A stretch of 64,000 nt of DNA from Chitinophagales bacterium (GTDB lineage Bacteria; Bacteroidota; Bacteroidia; Chitinophagales; Chitinophagaceae). The notes under the pieces are model-generated. The model did no database searches and was not told the origin of the DNA. It saw only the letters and a list, made by a program, of their open reading frames with translations. The translations under genes and the position numbers were made by a program. Positions 8,984 to 17,576 of this stretch are shown here, in pieces (the first letter of the stretch is position 1; each line of letters opens with the position of its first letter). The DNA is taken from positions 1-64,000 of the forward strand of contig JAFLBK010000006.1 of the NCBI GenBank assembly GCA_017303335.1. Reading direction: 5' to 3'.

Positions 8984-9238
8984 TTATTTAGACAGAGCGT
9001 TCAGACGCTTGGCCAGCTTACTCTTCAGGTTGGCGGCTTTGTTCTTGTGGATGGTGCCACGCTTCGCCAACTTATCGATCATGGAAGCAACTTTAGGCAT
9101 GTCGGCGGCAGCCGTTGTTTTGTCGGCCGCTTTAAGATCACGGATGGCGTTACGGGTGGTTTTTCCGTAATAACGGTTACGCTCGTTACGCTTTCTGCTC
9201 TGACGGACGTCTTTCTTGGTTGCTGAATGGTTTGCCAT
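8984..9238 (-). CDS. rpsT: 30S ribosomal protein S20
   Basis: An 84-residue bS20, a three-helix bundle that binds 16S rRNA early in 30S assembly. The lysine/arginine-rich N-terminus ANHSATKKDVRQSRKRNERN, the TTRNAIRDL stretch and the C-terminal GTIHKNKAANLKSKLAKRL motif are all present. It is monocistronic, with its own promoter about 25 bp upstream and a terminator downstream. Confidence 0.97.
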   Translation of the reverse strand: MANHSATKKDVRQSRKRNERNRYYGKTTRNAIRDLKAADKTTAAADMPKVASMIDKLAKRGTIHKNKAANLKSKLAKRLNALSK

Positions 9239-9259
9239 TTACATTTAAATTTTGGGCTG

Positions 9260-9267
9260 CAAAGATA
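9260..9267 (-). promoter_or_regulatory. -7 element of the rpsT promoter
   Basis: TATCTTTG on the minus strand matches TAnnTTTG exactly and lies 21 bp before the ATG. A clear TTTG at -33 is lacking; CCTG stands 19 nt upstream. Confidence 0.55.
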
Positions 9268-9353
9268 GGGGAATCGGCCTTAAATTCAGGTACGAACGCC
9301 TACAAATTTTTTAATAAGACCCGTATTTGCGTAATTTGACCCAAAATCGGCTC

Positions 9354-9848
9354 ATGAACAGGTATTTATTGCTCGTTTTGCACACCGCATCCCTTGTTTT
9401 GCTGGGTTTTGGCTGGGTGCTCAATATACTCCAGATCGATATCAGCATCCACCTGTTCGCGGATATCAACCTGTTCAACGAAAAACGAAGTGTACTCGGG
9501 CTGCTCGAGCGGCTATGGACCGATCAAAATTACTGGCCCTTCACCCTGATCCTGCTCTTCGGTATCCTCATACCCCTGCTTAAATCGGCGATCATCTATT
9601 ACATCCTGCTCGTAAAAGAACACCATATCCGCTGGCGGCACCTGGTCGACTTCATCAGCAAATGGGCCATGGCCGATGTGTTTGCCGTAAGTATCCTCGT
9701 GGCCTTCCTGGGTGCCAATGCCATGCAGAATACCCGGGCCATCCTTGAACCCGGTTTTTATTATTTCTCGGGCTATGTTCTGCTGAGCGGCATTGTGGCC
9801 ATGCTCTGCCGAAAATTGCCTGCCGGTTCCGCCACAGAAACCGCCTAA
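9354..9848 (+). CDS. PqiA-like (paraquat-inducible protein A family) membrane protein
   Basis: A 164-residue membrane protein with four predicted helices, at about residues 5-25, 60-85, 105-130 and 137-155. The segment DFISKWAMADVFAVSILVAF (about 100-119) matches the PqiA signature with a W-[SA]-M-x-DVF core. PqiA proteins in Proteobacteria act with MCE-domain proteins in lipid trafficking across the envelope; no MCE gene is nearby. The ATG at 9354 is preferred to an in-frame TTG at 9327 because it directly precedes the first helix. It is followed 60 bp later by sucA. Confidence 0.75.
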   Translation: MNRYLLLVLHTASLVLLGFGWVLNILQIDISIHLFADINLFNEKRSVLGLLERLWTDQNYWPFTLILLFGILIPLLKSAIIYYILLVKEHHIRWRHLVDFISKWAMADVFAVSILVAFLGANAMQNTRAILEPGFYYFSGYVLLSGIVAMLCRKLPAGSATETA

Positions 9849-9854
9849 TTCACC

Positions 9855-9862
9855 GATATTTG
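9855..9862 (+). promoter_or_regulatory. Possible -7 element of the sucA promoter
   Basis: GATATTTG differs from TAnnTTTG only at the first base and is followed by C, as often seen. It leaves a leader of about 40 nt. No TTTG lies at the right distance upstream, so the call is tentative. Confidence 0.35.
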
Positions 9863-9908
9863 CAGCCTGTTTAACTGCAGAAACTGCCCAAATCATTTTT
9901 TGACCACC

Positions 9909-12650
9909 ATGAAGGATTTCCAGTATATCACCAGCTCTCACCCTGCCTATATCGAAGGATTGTATAACGACTTTGTCAAAGACCCCTCCAGCGTCGACGC
10001 GGATCTGCGCAAGTTCTTCGAAGGATTCGATTTTGCCGTTACCAACGGCACAGCGGTAAGTGGAAATGCGCCTGTAAATGGCGCCGCCCCGGCGGGTATC
10101 GACTGGATGAGCGAGATCCGGGCCTACCGGCTGATCCTTCGTTACCGCAACAAAGGACACCTGCTGGCTGATACAAACCCGATCCGCAAGCGAAAAGACC
10201 GGGGCGCCAATCTTGATCCGGCTTCTTTCGGATTCACCGAATCCGATCTCGATAAAACCTTTCATGCCGGCTCCCTGATCGGGCTGGGTACGGCAACCCT
10301 GCGTACCATCATCGACCACCTCAAAAAATGTTATACCGGCCATCTTGGGGTGGAATATAAATACATCGGCGACCGGGAGAAATCGGATTGGCTTACCAGG
10401 GTCATCGAAAAGACCATGCTGGAACCGGTTCCGCTGGCGCAGAAAAAACGCATCCTTCAAAAACTGAACGAAGGGGTGATGTTTGAAAAATTCCTGCACA
10501 CCAAATACATCGGCCAAAAGCGATTCTCCCTGGAAGGTGGCGAAACTGCCATCGCCGCACTCGATGCCATCATCAACACTTCCGCGAATAATAATGTGGA
10601 AGAAGTGGTGATCGGTATGGCGCACCGCGGCCGGTTGAATGTACTGGCCAATATCATGGGCAAAACCTATGAGCAGATCTTCAGCGAGTTTGAAGGAAAC
10701 AGTCTGCCTGATACCACCATGGGCAGCGGCGACGTGAAATACCACCTCGGCTTCGGCAGTGATGTGGAAACCGCCGATGGAAAGAAGATACACCTGAAAC
10801 TGAGTCCGAACCCTTCGCACCTCGAAGCCGTTGATCCCGTTGTGATCGGATTCGCCCGCAGCAAGGCCGATATACTTTACAACAGCGATTACGATAAGAT
10901 ACTCCCGATACTCATTCATGGCGATGCCTCGGTAGCGGGGCAGGGTGTGGTATATGAAGTGTTGCAGATGAGCGGGCTCAAGGGATACTACACCGGCGGC
11001 ACCATTCATTTCGTCATCAATAACCAGATCGGTTTCACCACTGATTTCGACGACGCCCGTACGGCCGACTATTGCACCAGCATCGCGGCCATGGTTCAGG
11101 CGCCCGTGCTCCACGTAAACGGAGATGATGCCGAGGCCGTGGTGAAGGCAAGCCAGATCGCCACCCTGTATCGCCAGGAGTTCAACAGCGATATCTTCAT
11201 CGATATGGTTTGTTACCGCCGCCACGGACATAATGAAGGCGACGAACCCAAATTCACGCAGCCGCAATTGTATTCGATCATCGAAAAGCACCTCAACCCG
11301 CGGGAAGTATATACCCAATTCCTCATGCAGAACGGCGAAGCCGATGCGCAGGCATTGGCCAAGGAGATGGAACAGAAATTCCTGGCCGATCTGCAGGAAC
11401 GCCTGGATGAAGTGAAACAGAATCCGCTGCCGTATACCTACCAGCCACCGGAACTCGTATGGAAGAGCATGCGCAAGGCTACAGCCGGTGATTTTGATGC
11501 TTCGCCGGTAACCGCCATCAGCAACGACCAGTTCCGGTTACTCTTTGATGGATTGATGAAATGGCCGGCCGATTTCAAGCCGCTGCGTAAAGTAGAGAAA
11601 CTGCTGCAGGATAAAGTGAAACTGTTCAGCGATGAAAAGAAGATCGATTGGGCCACGGCGGAACTGATGGCCTATGGAAGTTTGCTGGTGGATGGAAAGG
11701 ATGTGCGCATGAGCGGACAGGACGTGAAGCGGGGCACCTTCAGTCACCGCCACGCCGTGATCTACGACGAGAATACCAACAAAGGATACAACCGCCTCAA
11801 TCATTTTACCGAACAGCAGGCGCCGTTCCGCATTTATAATTCTTTATTGAGCGAATATGCCGTGCTGGGTTTCGAATACGGTTATGCGATGGCCAACCCC
11901 AATGCCCTGGTGATCTGGGAAGCGCAGTTCGGCGATTTCTGCAACGGCGCTCAAACCATCATCGACCAGTTCATTGCCGCCGCCGAAACAAAATGGCAGC
12001 GGATGAACGGCGTGGTGATGCTGCTCCCGCATGGATACGAAGGACAAGGCCCCGAACACAGCAGCGCACGCATGGAACGTTTCCTGCAGATGTGCGCCGA
12101 ACTGAATTTCGTGGTTACGGATGTGACCACGGCGGCAAATTTCTTCCACCTGTTGCGCCGCCAGCTGGCATGGCCCTTCCGTAAACCCCTGGTGAACTTC
12201 TCGCCGAAGGCGAACCTCCGTCACCCGGGCAGCTACAGTTTGAAAGAAGAATTCACCAGCGGCGGGTTCAAAGAAGTGATCGATGACGTGGCGGCCGATC
12301 CATCGCTTGTAAAGAAAGTATTGCTCTGCTGCGGCAAGATCTATTTCGACCTGGCCGAGCGCCAGCAGAAAGAGAACCGCACCGATGTGGCCATTGTGCG
12401 GGTGGAGCAGATACACCCGCTCCCGCAAAAACAACTGGATGCCCTGTATAAGAAATACGGAAAAGCGATCTGGTACTGGGTACAGGAAGAGCCGCTCAAC
12501 ATGGGCGCCGCCACCTTCCTGCGCATGAACCTGAAGAATATCAACTTCTATATCATCAGCCGGCAGGCGAGCGCCGCCACGGCAAGCGGCTACGCCAAAG
12601 TGCATGCGAAAGAACAGGCGCAGATCATCGACACCGCTTTCAGTATTTAA
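9909..12650 (+). CDS. sucA: 2-oxoglutarate dehydrogenase E1 component
   Basis: A 913-residue thiamine diphosphate-dependent E1 subunit, which decarboxylates 2-oxoglutarate in the TCA cycle and passes the succinyl group to the E2 lipoyl domain. Seen are the E2-interacting N-terminus (about residues 1-45), the AHRGRLNVLAN motif, the GDASVAGQGVVYE segment, the thiamine diphosphate site with HVNGDDAEAV and RRHGHNEGDEP, and the transketolase-like pyrimidine domain with EAQFGDFCNGAQ and GYEGQGPEHSSARMERFL. ATG 9909 is preferred to TTG 9900. sucB does not follow: the next gene converges, overlapping by 4 bp. Length is normal. Confidence 0.97.
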   Translation: MKDFQYITSSHPAYIEGLYNDFVKDPSSVDADLRKFFEGFDFAVTNGTAVSGNAPVNGAAPAGIDWMSEIRAYRLILRYRNKGHLLADTNPIRKRKDRGANLDPASFGFTESDLDKTFHAGSLIGLGTATLRTIIDHLKKCYTGHLGVEYKYIGDREKSDWLTRVIEKTMLEPVPLAQKKRILQKLNEGVMFEKFLHTKYIGQKRFSLEGGETAIAALDAIINTSANNNVEEVVIGMAHRGRLNVLANIMGKTYEQIFSEFEGNSLPDTTMGSGDVKYHLGFGSDVETADGKKIHLKLSPNPSHLEAVDPVVIGFARSKADILYNSDYDKILPILIHGDASVAGQGVVYEVLQMSGLKGYYTGGTIHFVINNQIGFTTDFDDARTADYCTSIAAMVQAPVLHVNGDDAEAVVKASQIATLYRQEFNSDIFIDMVCYRRHGHNEGDEPKFTQPQLYSIIEKHLNPREVYTQFLMQNGEADAQALAKEMEQKFLADLQERLDEVKQNPLPYTYQPPELVWKSMRKATAGDFDASPVTAISNDQFRLLFDGLMKWPADFKPLRKVEKLLQDKVKLFSDEKKIDWATAELMAYGSLLVDGKDVRMSGQDVKRGTFSHRHAVIYDENTNKGYNRLNHFTEQQAPFRIYNSLLSEYAVLGFEYGYAMANPNALVIWEAQFGDFCNGAQTIIDQFIAAAETKWQRMNGVVMLLPHGYEGQGPEHSSARMERFLQMCAELNFVVTDVTTAANFFHLLRRQLAWPFRKPLVNFSPKANLRHPGSYSLKEEFTSGGFKEVIDDVAADPSLVKKVLLCCGKIYFDLAERQQKENRTDVAIVRVEQIHPLPQKQLDALYKKYGKAIWYWVQEEPLNMGAATFLRMNLKNINFYIISRQASAATASGYAKVHAKEQAQIIDTAFSI

Positions 12651-13306
12651 ACCGGGATCACGCTGTTGTTCACCACGGCAAAGGCTTTCTCTTTTTTCGA
12701 TGGTTCCACCATATAGGTGCCGGTGAATTTTCCGAATGCCGGCAGTACCGCATATTGTTCGGTAAAATAGAAACAGGGAAAGCGAAGCGATTGCTTGCCC
12801 AGCCCCCGGATGACCACGGCCGGGTGTATATGTCCGCTGAAACAATAATTTTCTTCCAGGTCTTTTTCCGTTACATCTTCAATGTGATGCACGAAAAGGA
12901 AACCGTTCTGCCGCAAACTTTTCTCCGCCACGGTAATGTTCGCGTTGGTATACCAGGTATCGGCAATGATGTCGTGGTTGCCTTTTACCAGGATGAATTC
13001 GACGCCCGGAAAATCATTCCGCCATTTGAGGAACCAATCGTGCTCCTTATTCTCGAGGCTGTGAAAAAGATCGCCGACGATGATGAGCCGCGCCGGTTTG
13101 AAAAACTGGATACTGTCGACCAGCCGCTGCATGTCTTCGCGGGTAACCGAAGGCGGAACCGGTATCCCGCTTTTCCGGAAATGTCCGGTTTTGCCGATGT
13201 GCAGATCGGATACGATGAGGGCCTTCTCCTGCTCCCAGAAAACCGTCCGGTTGCCGTGGAGGATGAAGTCGTTGTTGCGTACGGTATGTTTGATAAATGA
13301 CGCCAT
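12647..13306 (-). CDS. pdeM: Ligase-associated metallophosphoesterase PdeM
   Basis: A 219-residue calcineurin-like metallophosphoesterase. Metal-binding motifs in order are DLHIGKTGHF, GDLFHS, GNHD and GHIHP. The family (ligase-associated DNA damage response endonuclease PdeM) is normally encoded with an Lhr-type helicase, an exonuclease and an ATP-dependent DNA ligase, and is thought to act in DNA end processing. Here it starts 1 bp after the stop of the helicase gene, so they form one operon; ligase and exonuclease genes are not in the window. The 3' end overlaps sucA by 4 bp, tail to tail. Confidence 0.88.
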   Translation of the reverse strand: MASFIKHTVRNNDFILHGNRTVFWEQEKALIVSDLHIGKTGHFRKSGIPVPPSVTREDMQRLVDSIQFFKPARLIIVGDLFHSLENKEHDWFLKWRNDFPGVEFILVKGNHDIIADTWYTNANITVAEKSLRQNGFLFVHHIEDVTEKDLEENYCFSGHIHPAVVIRGLGKQSLRFPCFYFTEQYAVLPAFGKFTGTYMVEPSKKEKAFAVVNNSVIPV

Positions 13307-13307
13307 G

Positions 13308-15839
13308 TTATTTTTCCAATTGCTCCTGCATCCGCCGAACCCGGTCTTCGAGTTGCTCCGACGACATGTTCTCCCGCAGACTGTCTACTTTCAGCGGGAA
13401 ACAAAAGGGGGTAAGTTGCTGCGGCCATTTGATAACAATATCGCTTTTTTGTATCCGTTGCAGCATATCCCGCAGCCGCACTTCTTCCATCTGCTGGTCG
13501 AACACTTCGGTATAGGCCTGTTTCAAAAGTATGTTGTTGGGTTCGTATTCGGTAAAAACATTGAAGAGTAACGAAGCCGATGATTGCAGGTGACGGGCTT
13601 TTTGTTTTTCGCCGGGCAGGCCCTGGAAGATGAGCCCGCCGATGACGGCTATATCCCTGAACTTTCGTTTGGCCATCTCCGAACTGTTCACGCTTTTCTG
13701 GATGTCTTCGAACAATTGTTCTTCGCTGAACAATTCATATACATTGCCATCATCGACCGGTATGGGCTGATCGCTCAGCAATTCAAAACCATAATCGTTC
13801 ATAGCGAAAGAAAAGGTGATGGGCAGGATGCGGCTGATGCGGTAGGCCAGGATGGCCGCCATAGCCTCGTGCACCAGCCTGCCTTCGAAGGGATATACGA
13901 AGAGGTGATGACCGTCTTTTGTTTCGATGTGTTCGATCAGGAGTTCATTTTCCCTGGGGATATGACTGAGTTCCTGCTGGAGTTTGAACAGCGGTTTCAA
14001 CACCTGCAGTTCTTCAACGCGGTTTTTTTTCTGGCTGGTATCCAGTGCCTGCCGGAGTTTCTTGCCCATGTTCGAACTCAGGCTCATGCGCCCGCCCATC
14101 CAGCTGGGGATGATGCTTTTTTTGGCATTCGATTTCTTCACGATCACCGTCATATCCTTGATCATCACCAGTTCGAGGTTCCGGCCGGCGATGGTGAACG
14201 AATCGCCCGGTTCCAGCCGCGAGATGAACCATTCTTCGATCATGCCGATATAGCCTCCGCCCATGAACTTCACTTTCAGCATGGCATCGCTTACGATGGT
14301 GCCGATGTGCAACCGGTGCCGCATGGCGATCCGCCGGCTGTTGATCTTATACAATCCATCCGGCATCACTTCCACTTTTTTGTATTCGTCGTATTGATTG
14401 AGCGCTTTGCCGCCGGCGGTGATGTGCAGGAGTATTTCGAGAAACTCTTCTTTGCTGAGTTCGCTGAAACAAAAAGTGCTTTTCACTTCTTCAAAAACCT
14501 GTTCGGGATAGAAACCATCGCCCACGGCCAGGGTGCAGAGGTACTGGATGAGTACATCGTAACACAAAAGCATGGGTGGTTTGCTTTCGATGAAATTTTC
14601 CTCCACCGCTTTTTTCAGGGCGGCCGCTTCCACCAGTTCGAGGCTGTGCGTGGGCAAAAAATAGATATTGCTGCTCGCATCGGGCCGGTGGCCGCTGCGG
14701 CCCGCCCGTTGCAGGAACCGGGCAACACCCTTGGGCGATCCCACCTGTATCACCGTTTCCACCGGGCGGAAATCGACACCCAGGTCGAGGCTGGCCGTAC
14801 ATACCACCGCTTTCAGTTTGCCGGTGTGAAGATTTTCCTCAACCCATAAACGCAATTCCTGTTCAATACTTCCGTGGTGTAATGCCACGGCCCCGGCCAG
14901 TTCGGGAGCGGCATCCAGGATCGCCTGGTACCACATTTCCGTCATGCCCCGGGTATTGATGAATACAAGCGTTGTAGTGCTTTGCTCGATGATGGGAATA
15001 ATTTTATGCACCAGCTTGATGCCGAGGTGACCGGCCCAGGGATATTTTTCGATCTCATCGGGGAAGATGGACTGAATGGCGGTTTGCTTGTGCAGGTCGG
15101 CCTTGATAACCTCACCCCAACCCCGGGCCTCCCCAAATCCCTCCGGAGGAGGGGCTTTCAAATCAGATTTTTGGTGCAGCAATTTCACCGGGCTTAATAA
15201 TACATCTCTTGCTTCCTCCAGGTTTCCGATCGTTGCAGATATCCCCCATACCGAACATCGAACGTTAAACTTTAAACGTTGAACGTTCACAATCCTGCTA
15301 AGTGCCAGCTCCACCTGAACGCCCCGCTTCCCGCCCATCAGTTCGTGCCATTCGTCTACCGCGATTGTTCTGAGTGGTTTGAAAATATCGGCGTTGTTTT
15401 TCTGCGCCAGCAAGAGATGCAGACTCTCGGGGGTAATGATCAGCACTTCGGGCATGTTGCGCTTCTGCTGTTCCCGTTCCTTAACCTCCGTATCGCCGTT
15501 GCGGATACCCACCCGCCAGGCCATGTTCAGTTGTTCGATCACTTCCTGCATGGCACGGGCAATGTCTTTGGCCAATGCACGCAACGGTGTGATCCAGAGC
15601 AACTGCAATCCATTATTCTTTTTGTTCCTGAAATCCTGCGGGTGTTCGTTGATGAAACGGATCAGCGCTCCCAGGAACACCGAATAGGTTTTGCCGCATC
15701 CGGTGGGCGCATTCACCAGCCCGCTGTTGCCGGCAATGATCTGCTCCCAGGCCTGTTCCTGGAACAGGAAGGGGCGGCGCTGGTTTTGAGCCAGCCAGTC
15801 GGCGATCAACGTATAGCCTGGAGTTTTGTAAAGCGACAT
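13308..15839 (-). CDS. Ligase-associated DEXH-box DNA helicase (Lhr-like)
   Basis: An 843-residue superfamily 2 helicase of the Lhr/ligase-associated group, expected to translocate on single-stranded DNA and unwind hybrids during repair. Motifs are: Walker A NAPTGCGKT (43-51), motif II DEWH (162-165), motif III SATI (201-204) and motif VI QRAGRSGHRP (about residues 376-385), followed by the winged-helix and Lhr core domains. Two segments look foreign. Residues 184-196 and about 225-249 sit between conserved blocks and are encoded by DNA resembling dispersed palindromic repeats (15252-15290 and 15095-15167). They interrupt loops rather than motifs, so the protein may still work. It is first in a two-gene operon with pdeM. 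Confidence 0.9.
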   Translation of the reverse strand: MSLYKTPGYTLIADWLAQNQRRPFLFQEQAWEQIIAGNSGLVNAPTGCGKTYSVFLGALIRFINEHPQDFRNKKNNGLQLLWITPLRALAKDIARAMQEVIEQLNMAWRVGIRNGDTEVKEREQQKRNMPEVLIITPESLHLLLAQKNNADIFKPLRTIAVDEWHELMGGKRGVQVELALSRIVNVQRLKFNVRCSVWGISATIGNLEEARDVLLSPVKLLHQKSDLKAPPPEGFGEARGWGEVIKADLHKQTAIQSIFPDEIEKYPWAGHLGIKLVHKIIPIIEQSTTTLVFINTRGMTEMWYQAILDAAPELAGAVALHHGSIEQELRLWVEENLHTGKLKAVVCTASLDLGVDFRPVETVIQVGSPKGVARFLQRAGRSGHRPDASSNIYFLPTHSLELVEAAALKKAVEENFIESKPPMLLCYDVLIQYLCTLAVGDGFYPEQVFEEVKSTFCFSELSKEEFLEILLHITAGGKALNQYDEYKKVEVMPDGLYKINSRRIAMRHRLHIGTIVSDAMLKVKFMGGGYIGMIEEWFISRLEPGDSFTIAGRNLELVMIKDMTVIVKKSNAKKSIIPSWMGGRMSLSSNMGKKLRQALDTSQKKNRVEELQVLKPLFKLQQELSHIPRENELLIEHIETKDGHHLFVYPFEGRLVHEAMAAILAYRISRILPITFSFAMNDYGFELLSDQPIPVDDGNVYELFSEEQLFEDIQKSVNSSEMAKRKFRDIAVIGGLIFQGLPGEKQKARHLQSSASLLFNVFTEYEPNNILLKQAYTEVFDQQMEEVRLRDMLQRIQKSDIVIKWPQQLTPFCFPLKVDSLRENMSSEQLEDRVRRMQEQLEK
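15095..15167. repeat. Palindromic repeat-like insert inside the helicase gene (copy 2)
   Basis: The stretch carries a CCTCCGGAGG palindrome flanked by C-rich and G-rich runs and resembles intergenic repeats rich in CTCACCCCAACCCC. In the helicase reading frame it encodes the low-complexity run APPPEGFGEARGWGEVI, unlike helicase sequence on either side. The open frame is kept. Confidence 0.55.
15252..15290. repeat. AACGTT-rich imperfect palindrome inside the helicase gene (copy 1)
   Basis: Three AACGTT units spaced by TTTAAA-like DNA form an imperfect palindrome. In frame it adds about 12 residues (NVQRLKFNVRCS) between the conserved ALSR block and the VWGISATIGN motif III block, where family members normally have a short loop. 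Confidence 0.55.
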
Positions 15840-16052
15840 CGGGCAGGCAAATTATTGCTTTTCTGAGTATCTGAGATAGCCGGATTCACAATAGACTACT
15901 CAAACCAGGATTGTCATGCTGAGGTACGAAGCATCTTGTCGTTGTTATCATTCGGAGCGTATAAGATCCTTCGCTTTCGCTCAGGATGACATTTCCTTTG
16001 AAGCGTGCTGCACGCAAGCCGACTTGCGTATTGCCGGCAGCCTTCATTTCCG
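15840..16052. other. Helicase-ffh intergenic region
   Basis: About 210 bp between divergent genes. It contains a dispersed inverted repeat (15912-15991), a GCGTGCTGCACGC hairpin near 16003 and the ffh promoter at its right end. No coding frame is supported; reading the ffh frame upstream from 15986 gives repeat-derived sequence. Confidence 0.7.
15912..15991. repeat. Dispersed inverted-repeat element with TGTCAT...ATGACA ends
   Basis: Ends TGTCATGCTGAG (15912-15923) and CTCAGGATGACA (15980-15991) are inverted repeats with one mismatch. Inside are GAAGCATCT and AGATCCTTCGCTTTCG, the pattern of an intergenic repeat common in Bacteroidota genomes. Confidence 0.7.
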
Positions 16053-16060
16053 TATTTTTG
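16030..16060 (+). promoter_or_regulatory. ffh promoter
   Basis: ATTG (16030-16033), 19-nt spacer, then TATTTTTG (16053-16060), an exact TAnnTTTG. The same layout and sequence occur before nuoA. The predicted leader is about 19 nt. Confidence 0.65.
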
Positions 16061-16084
16061 CACTCCTCAAAAATTACCGCGTAT

Positions 16085-17410
16085 ATGTTCAATTCGTTAA
16101 GTGAAAAACTGGAAGCAGCGTTTAAGAACCTGAAGGGACAGGCCAGGATCAACGAACTCAATATTGCCAATACCGTCAAAGACATCCGCCGGGCGCTGGT
16201 GGATGCCGACGTGAACTATAAGATCGCCAAGGAATTCACCGACCGGGTGAAGGACAAGGCCCTGGGCGAAAAAGTGCTTACGGCAGTGAGCCCCGGTCAG
16301 CAGATGGTAAAGATCGTACAGGACGAACTGACCGAACTGATGGGTGGCACCGAAAGTGATTTCAACATCAACGGCAACCCGGCCATCATCCTCATCGCCG
16401 GACTGCAGGGTAGCGGTAAAACAACCTTCAGCGGCAAACTGGCCAATTACCTCAAAACCAAAAAAGGCAAATCTCCCTTACTGGTAGCTGCCGATATCTA
16501 CCGCCCCGCGGCGATCGATCAGTTGGAAGTATTGGGTGGCCAGATCGATGTGCCCGTTTACAGCGAACGGGAAAATAAAGACGCTGTTTCCATCGCCCAG
16601 AACGCGATCAAGGAAGCCCGCTCTAAAAATAAGAATGTGATCATCATCGATACCGCCGGCCGCCTGGCGGTGGATGAAGTGATGATGACCGAAGTGGCCA
16701 ATATCCGCTCGGCCGTGAGTCCGCAGGAGATTCTGTTCGTGGTCGACAGCATGACCGGCCAGGACGCGGTGAACACCGCCAAGGCCTTCAACGACCGGCT
16801 CGATTTCAGTGGTGTGGTGCTCACCAAACTCGACGGCGATACCCGGGGCGGTGCGGCGTTATCTATCAAATACACCGTCAACAAACCGATCAAGTTTGCC
16901 AGCAGCGGCGAAAAGATGGATACACTGGATGTGTTCTATCCCGACCGGATGGCGCAGCGTATCCTGGGCATGGGCGATATCGTGAGCCTCGTGGAAAAAG
17001 CGCAGGAACAATTCGATGAGGCCGAAGCACGGAAACTGGAAAAGAAGATCCGCAAGAACCAGTTCGACTTCGAGGATTTTAAAACACAGCTCCAGCAGAT
17101 CAAGAAGATGGGTAACCTCAAAGACCTGATGGGCATGATACCCGGCGTGGGTAAGCAGATCAAAGACCTGGATGTGAACGACGACGCTTTTAAAGGCATC
17201 GAAGCCATGATCAACTCCATGACACTCGAAGAACGTCGCAACCCCGATATCATCAGCCCCAGCCGCAAAACACGCATCGCCAGGGGTTCGGGTAAAGACA
17301 TCGCAGAACTCAACGCTTTCCTCAAGCAGTTTGAACAGATGAAAAGCATGATGAAGATGATGAACAAGATGCCCATGGGCCGCATGCCGGGCCTGATGGG
17401 GAAAAGATAA
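16085..17410 (+). CDS. ffh: Signal recognition particle protein Ffh
   Basis: A 441-residue SRP54 GTPase that binds SRP RNA and signal sequences and docks ribosomes at FtsY. The N domain lies at about 1-95. The G domain has P-loop GLQGSGKT (106-113), then AADIYRPAA, DTAGRL and TKLDGDTRGG motifs. The methionine-rich M domain ends with MKSMMKMMNKM. The start is set at 16085: a longer frame from 15986 adds residues coded by a repeat element and by the promoter itself. The gene is monocistronic; the next gene starts 166 bp later. Confidence 0.97.
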   Translation: MFNSLSEKLEAAFKNLKGQARINELNIANTVKDIRRALVDADVNYKIAKEFTDRVKDKALGEKVLTAVSPGQQMVKIVQDELTELMGGTESDFNINGNPAIILIAGLQGSGKTTFSGKLANYLKTKKGKSPLLVAADIYRPAAIDQLEVLGGQIDVPVYSERENKDAVSIAQNAIKEARSKNKNVIIIDTAGRLAVDEVMMTEVANIRSAVSPQEILFVVDSMTGQDAVNTAKAFNDRLDFSGVVLTKLDGDTRGGAALSIKYTVNKPIKFASSGEKMDTLDVFYPDRMAQRILGMGDIVSLVEKAQEQFDEAEARKLEKKIRKNQFDFEDFKTQLQQIKKMGNLKDLMGMIPGVGKQIKDLDVNDDAFKGIEAMINSMTLEERRNPDIISPSRKTRIARGSGKDIAELNAFLKQFEQMKSMMKMMNKMPMGRMPGLMGKR

Positions 17411-17443
17411 CCGGCTTCGCTTTTTTTCTCCTGAATAATTCTC

Positions 17444-17451
17444 TACATTCG
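17444..17451 (+). promoter_or_regulatory. Possible -7 element for the CHAT/hydrolase gene
   Basis: TACATTCG is one mismatch from TAnnTTTG, in the 166-bp gap after ffh. No good -33 box is visible. The leader would be about 125 nt. It suggests separate transcription from ffh, but the call is weak. Confidence 0.3.
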
Positions 17452-17576
17452 GGTTGTCATCCGGCAGCTCTGCCACGAGCATGCCCACTGCTGTTCAGCC
17501 ATAGAAATTTCTCTCTCAACCAGGTTATTCCCTGTCCTGTGACCAGCCTCATGCAGTAAACCCTCAAATAAACGCT

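Noticed and set aside
9513..11318. 601-residue open frame antisense to the PqiA-like gene and sucA
   Set aside because: It has no recognisable domain and lies opposite a fully conserved sucA. Long antisense frames are expected from codon bias in GC-rich genes.
13584..14849. 421-residue open frame antisense to the helicase gene
   Set aside because: The opposite strand encodes conserved helicase sequence; this frame is rich in His/Phe/Gln/Asp patterns typical of antisense translation and matches nothing.
15986..16084. Longer Ffh start with 33 extra residues
   Set aside because: The extra codons cover the ffh promoter and part of a dispersed repeat, and Ffh proteins start at the MFNSLSEKLE position.
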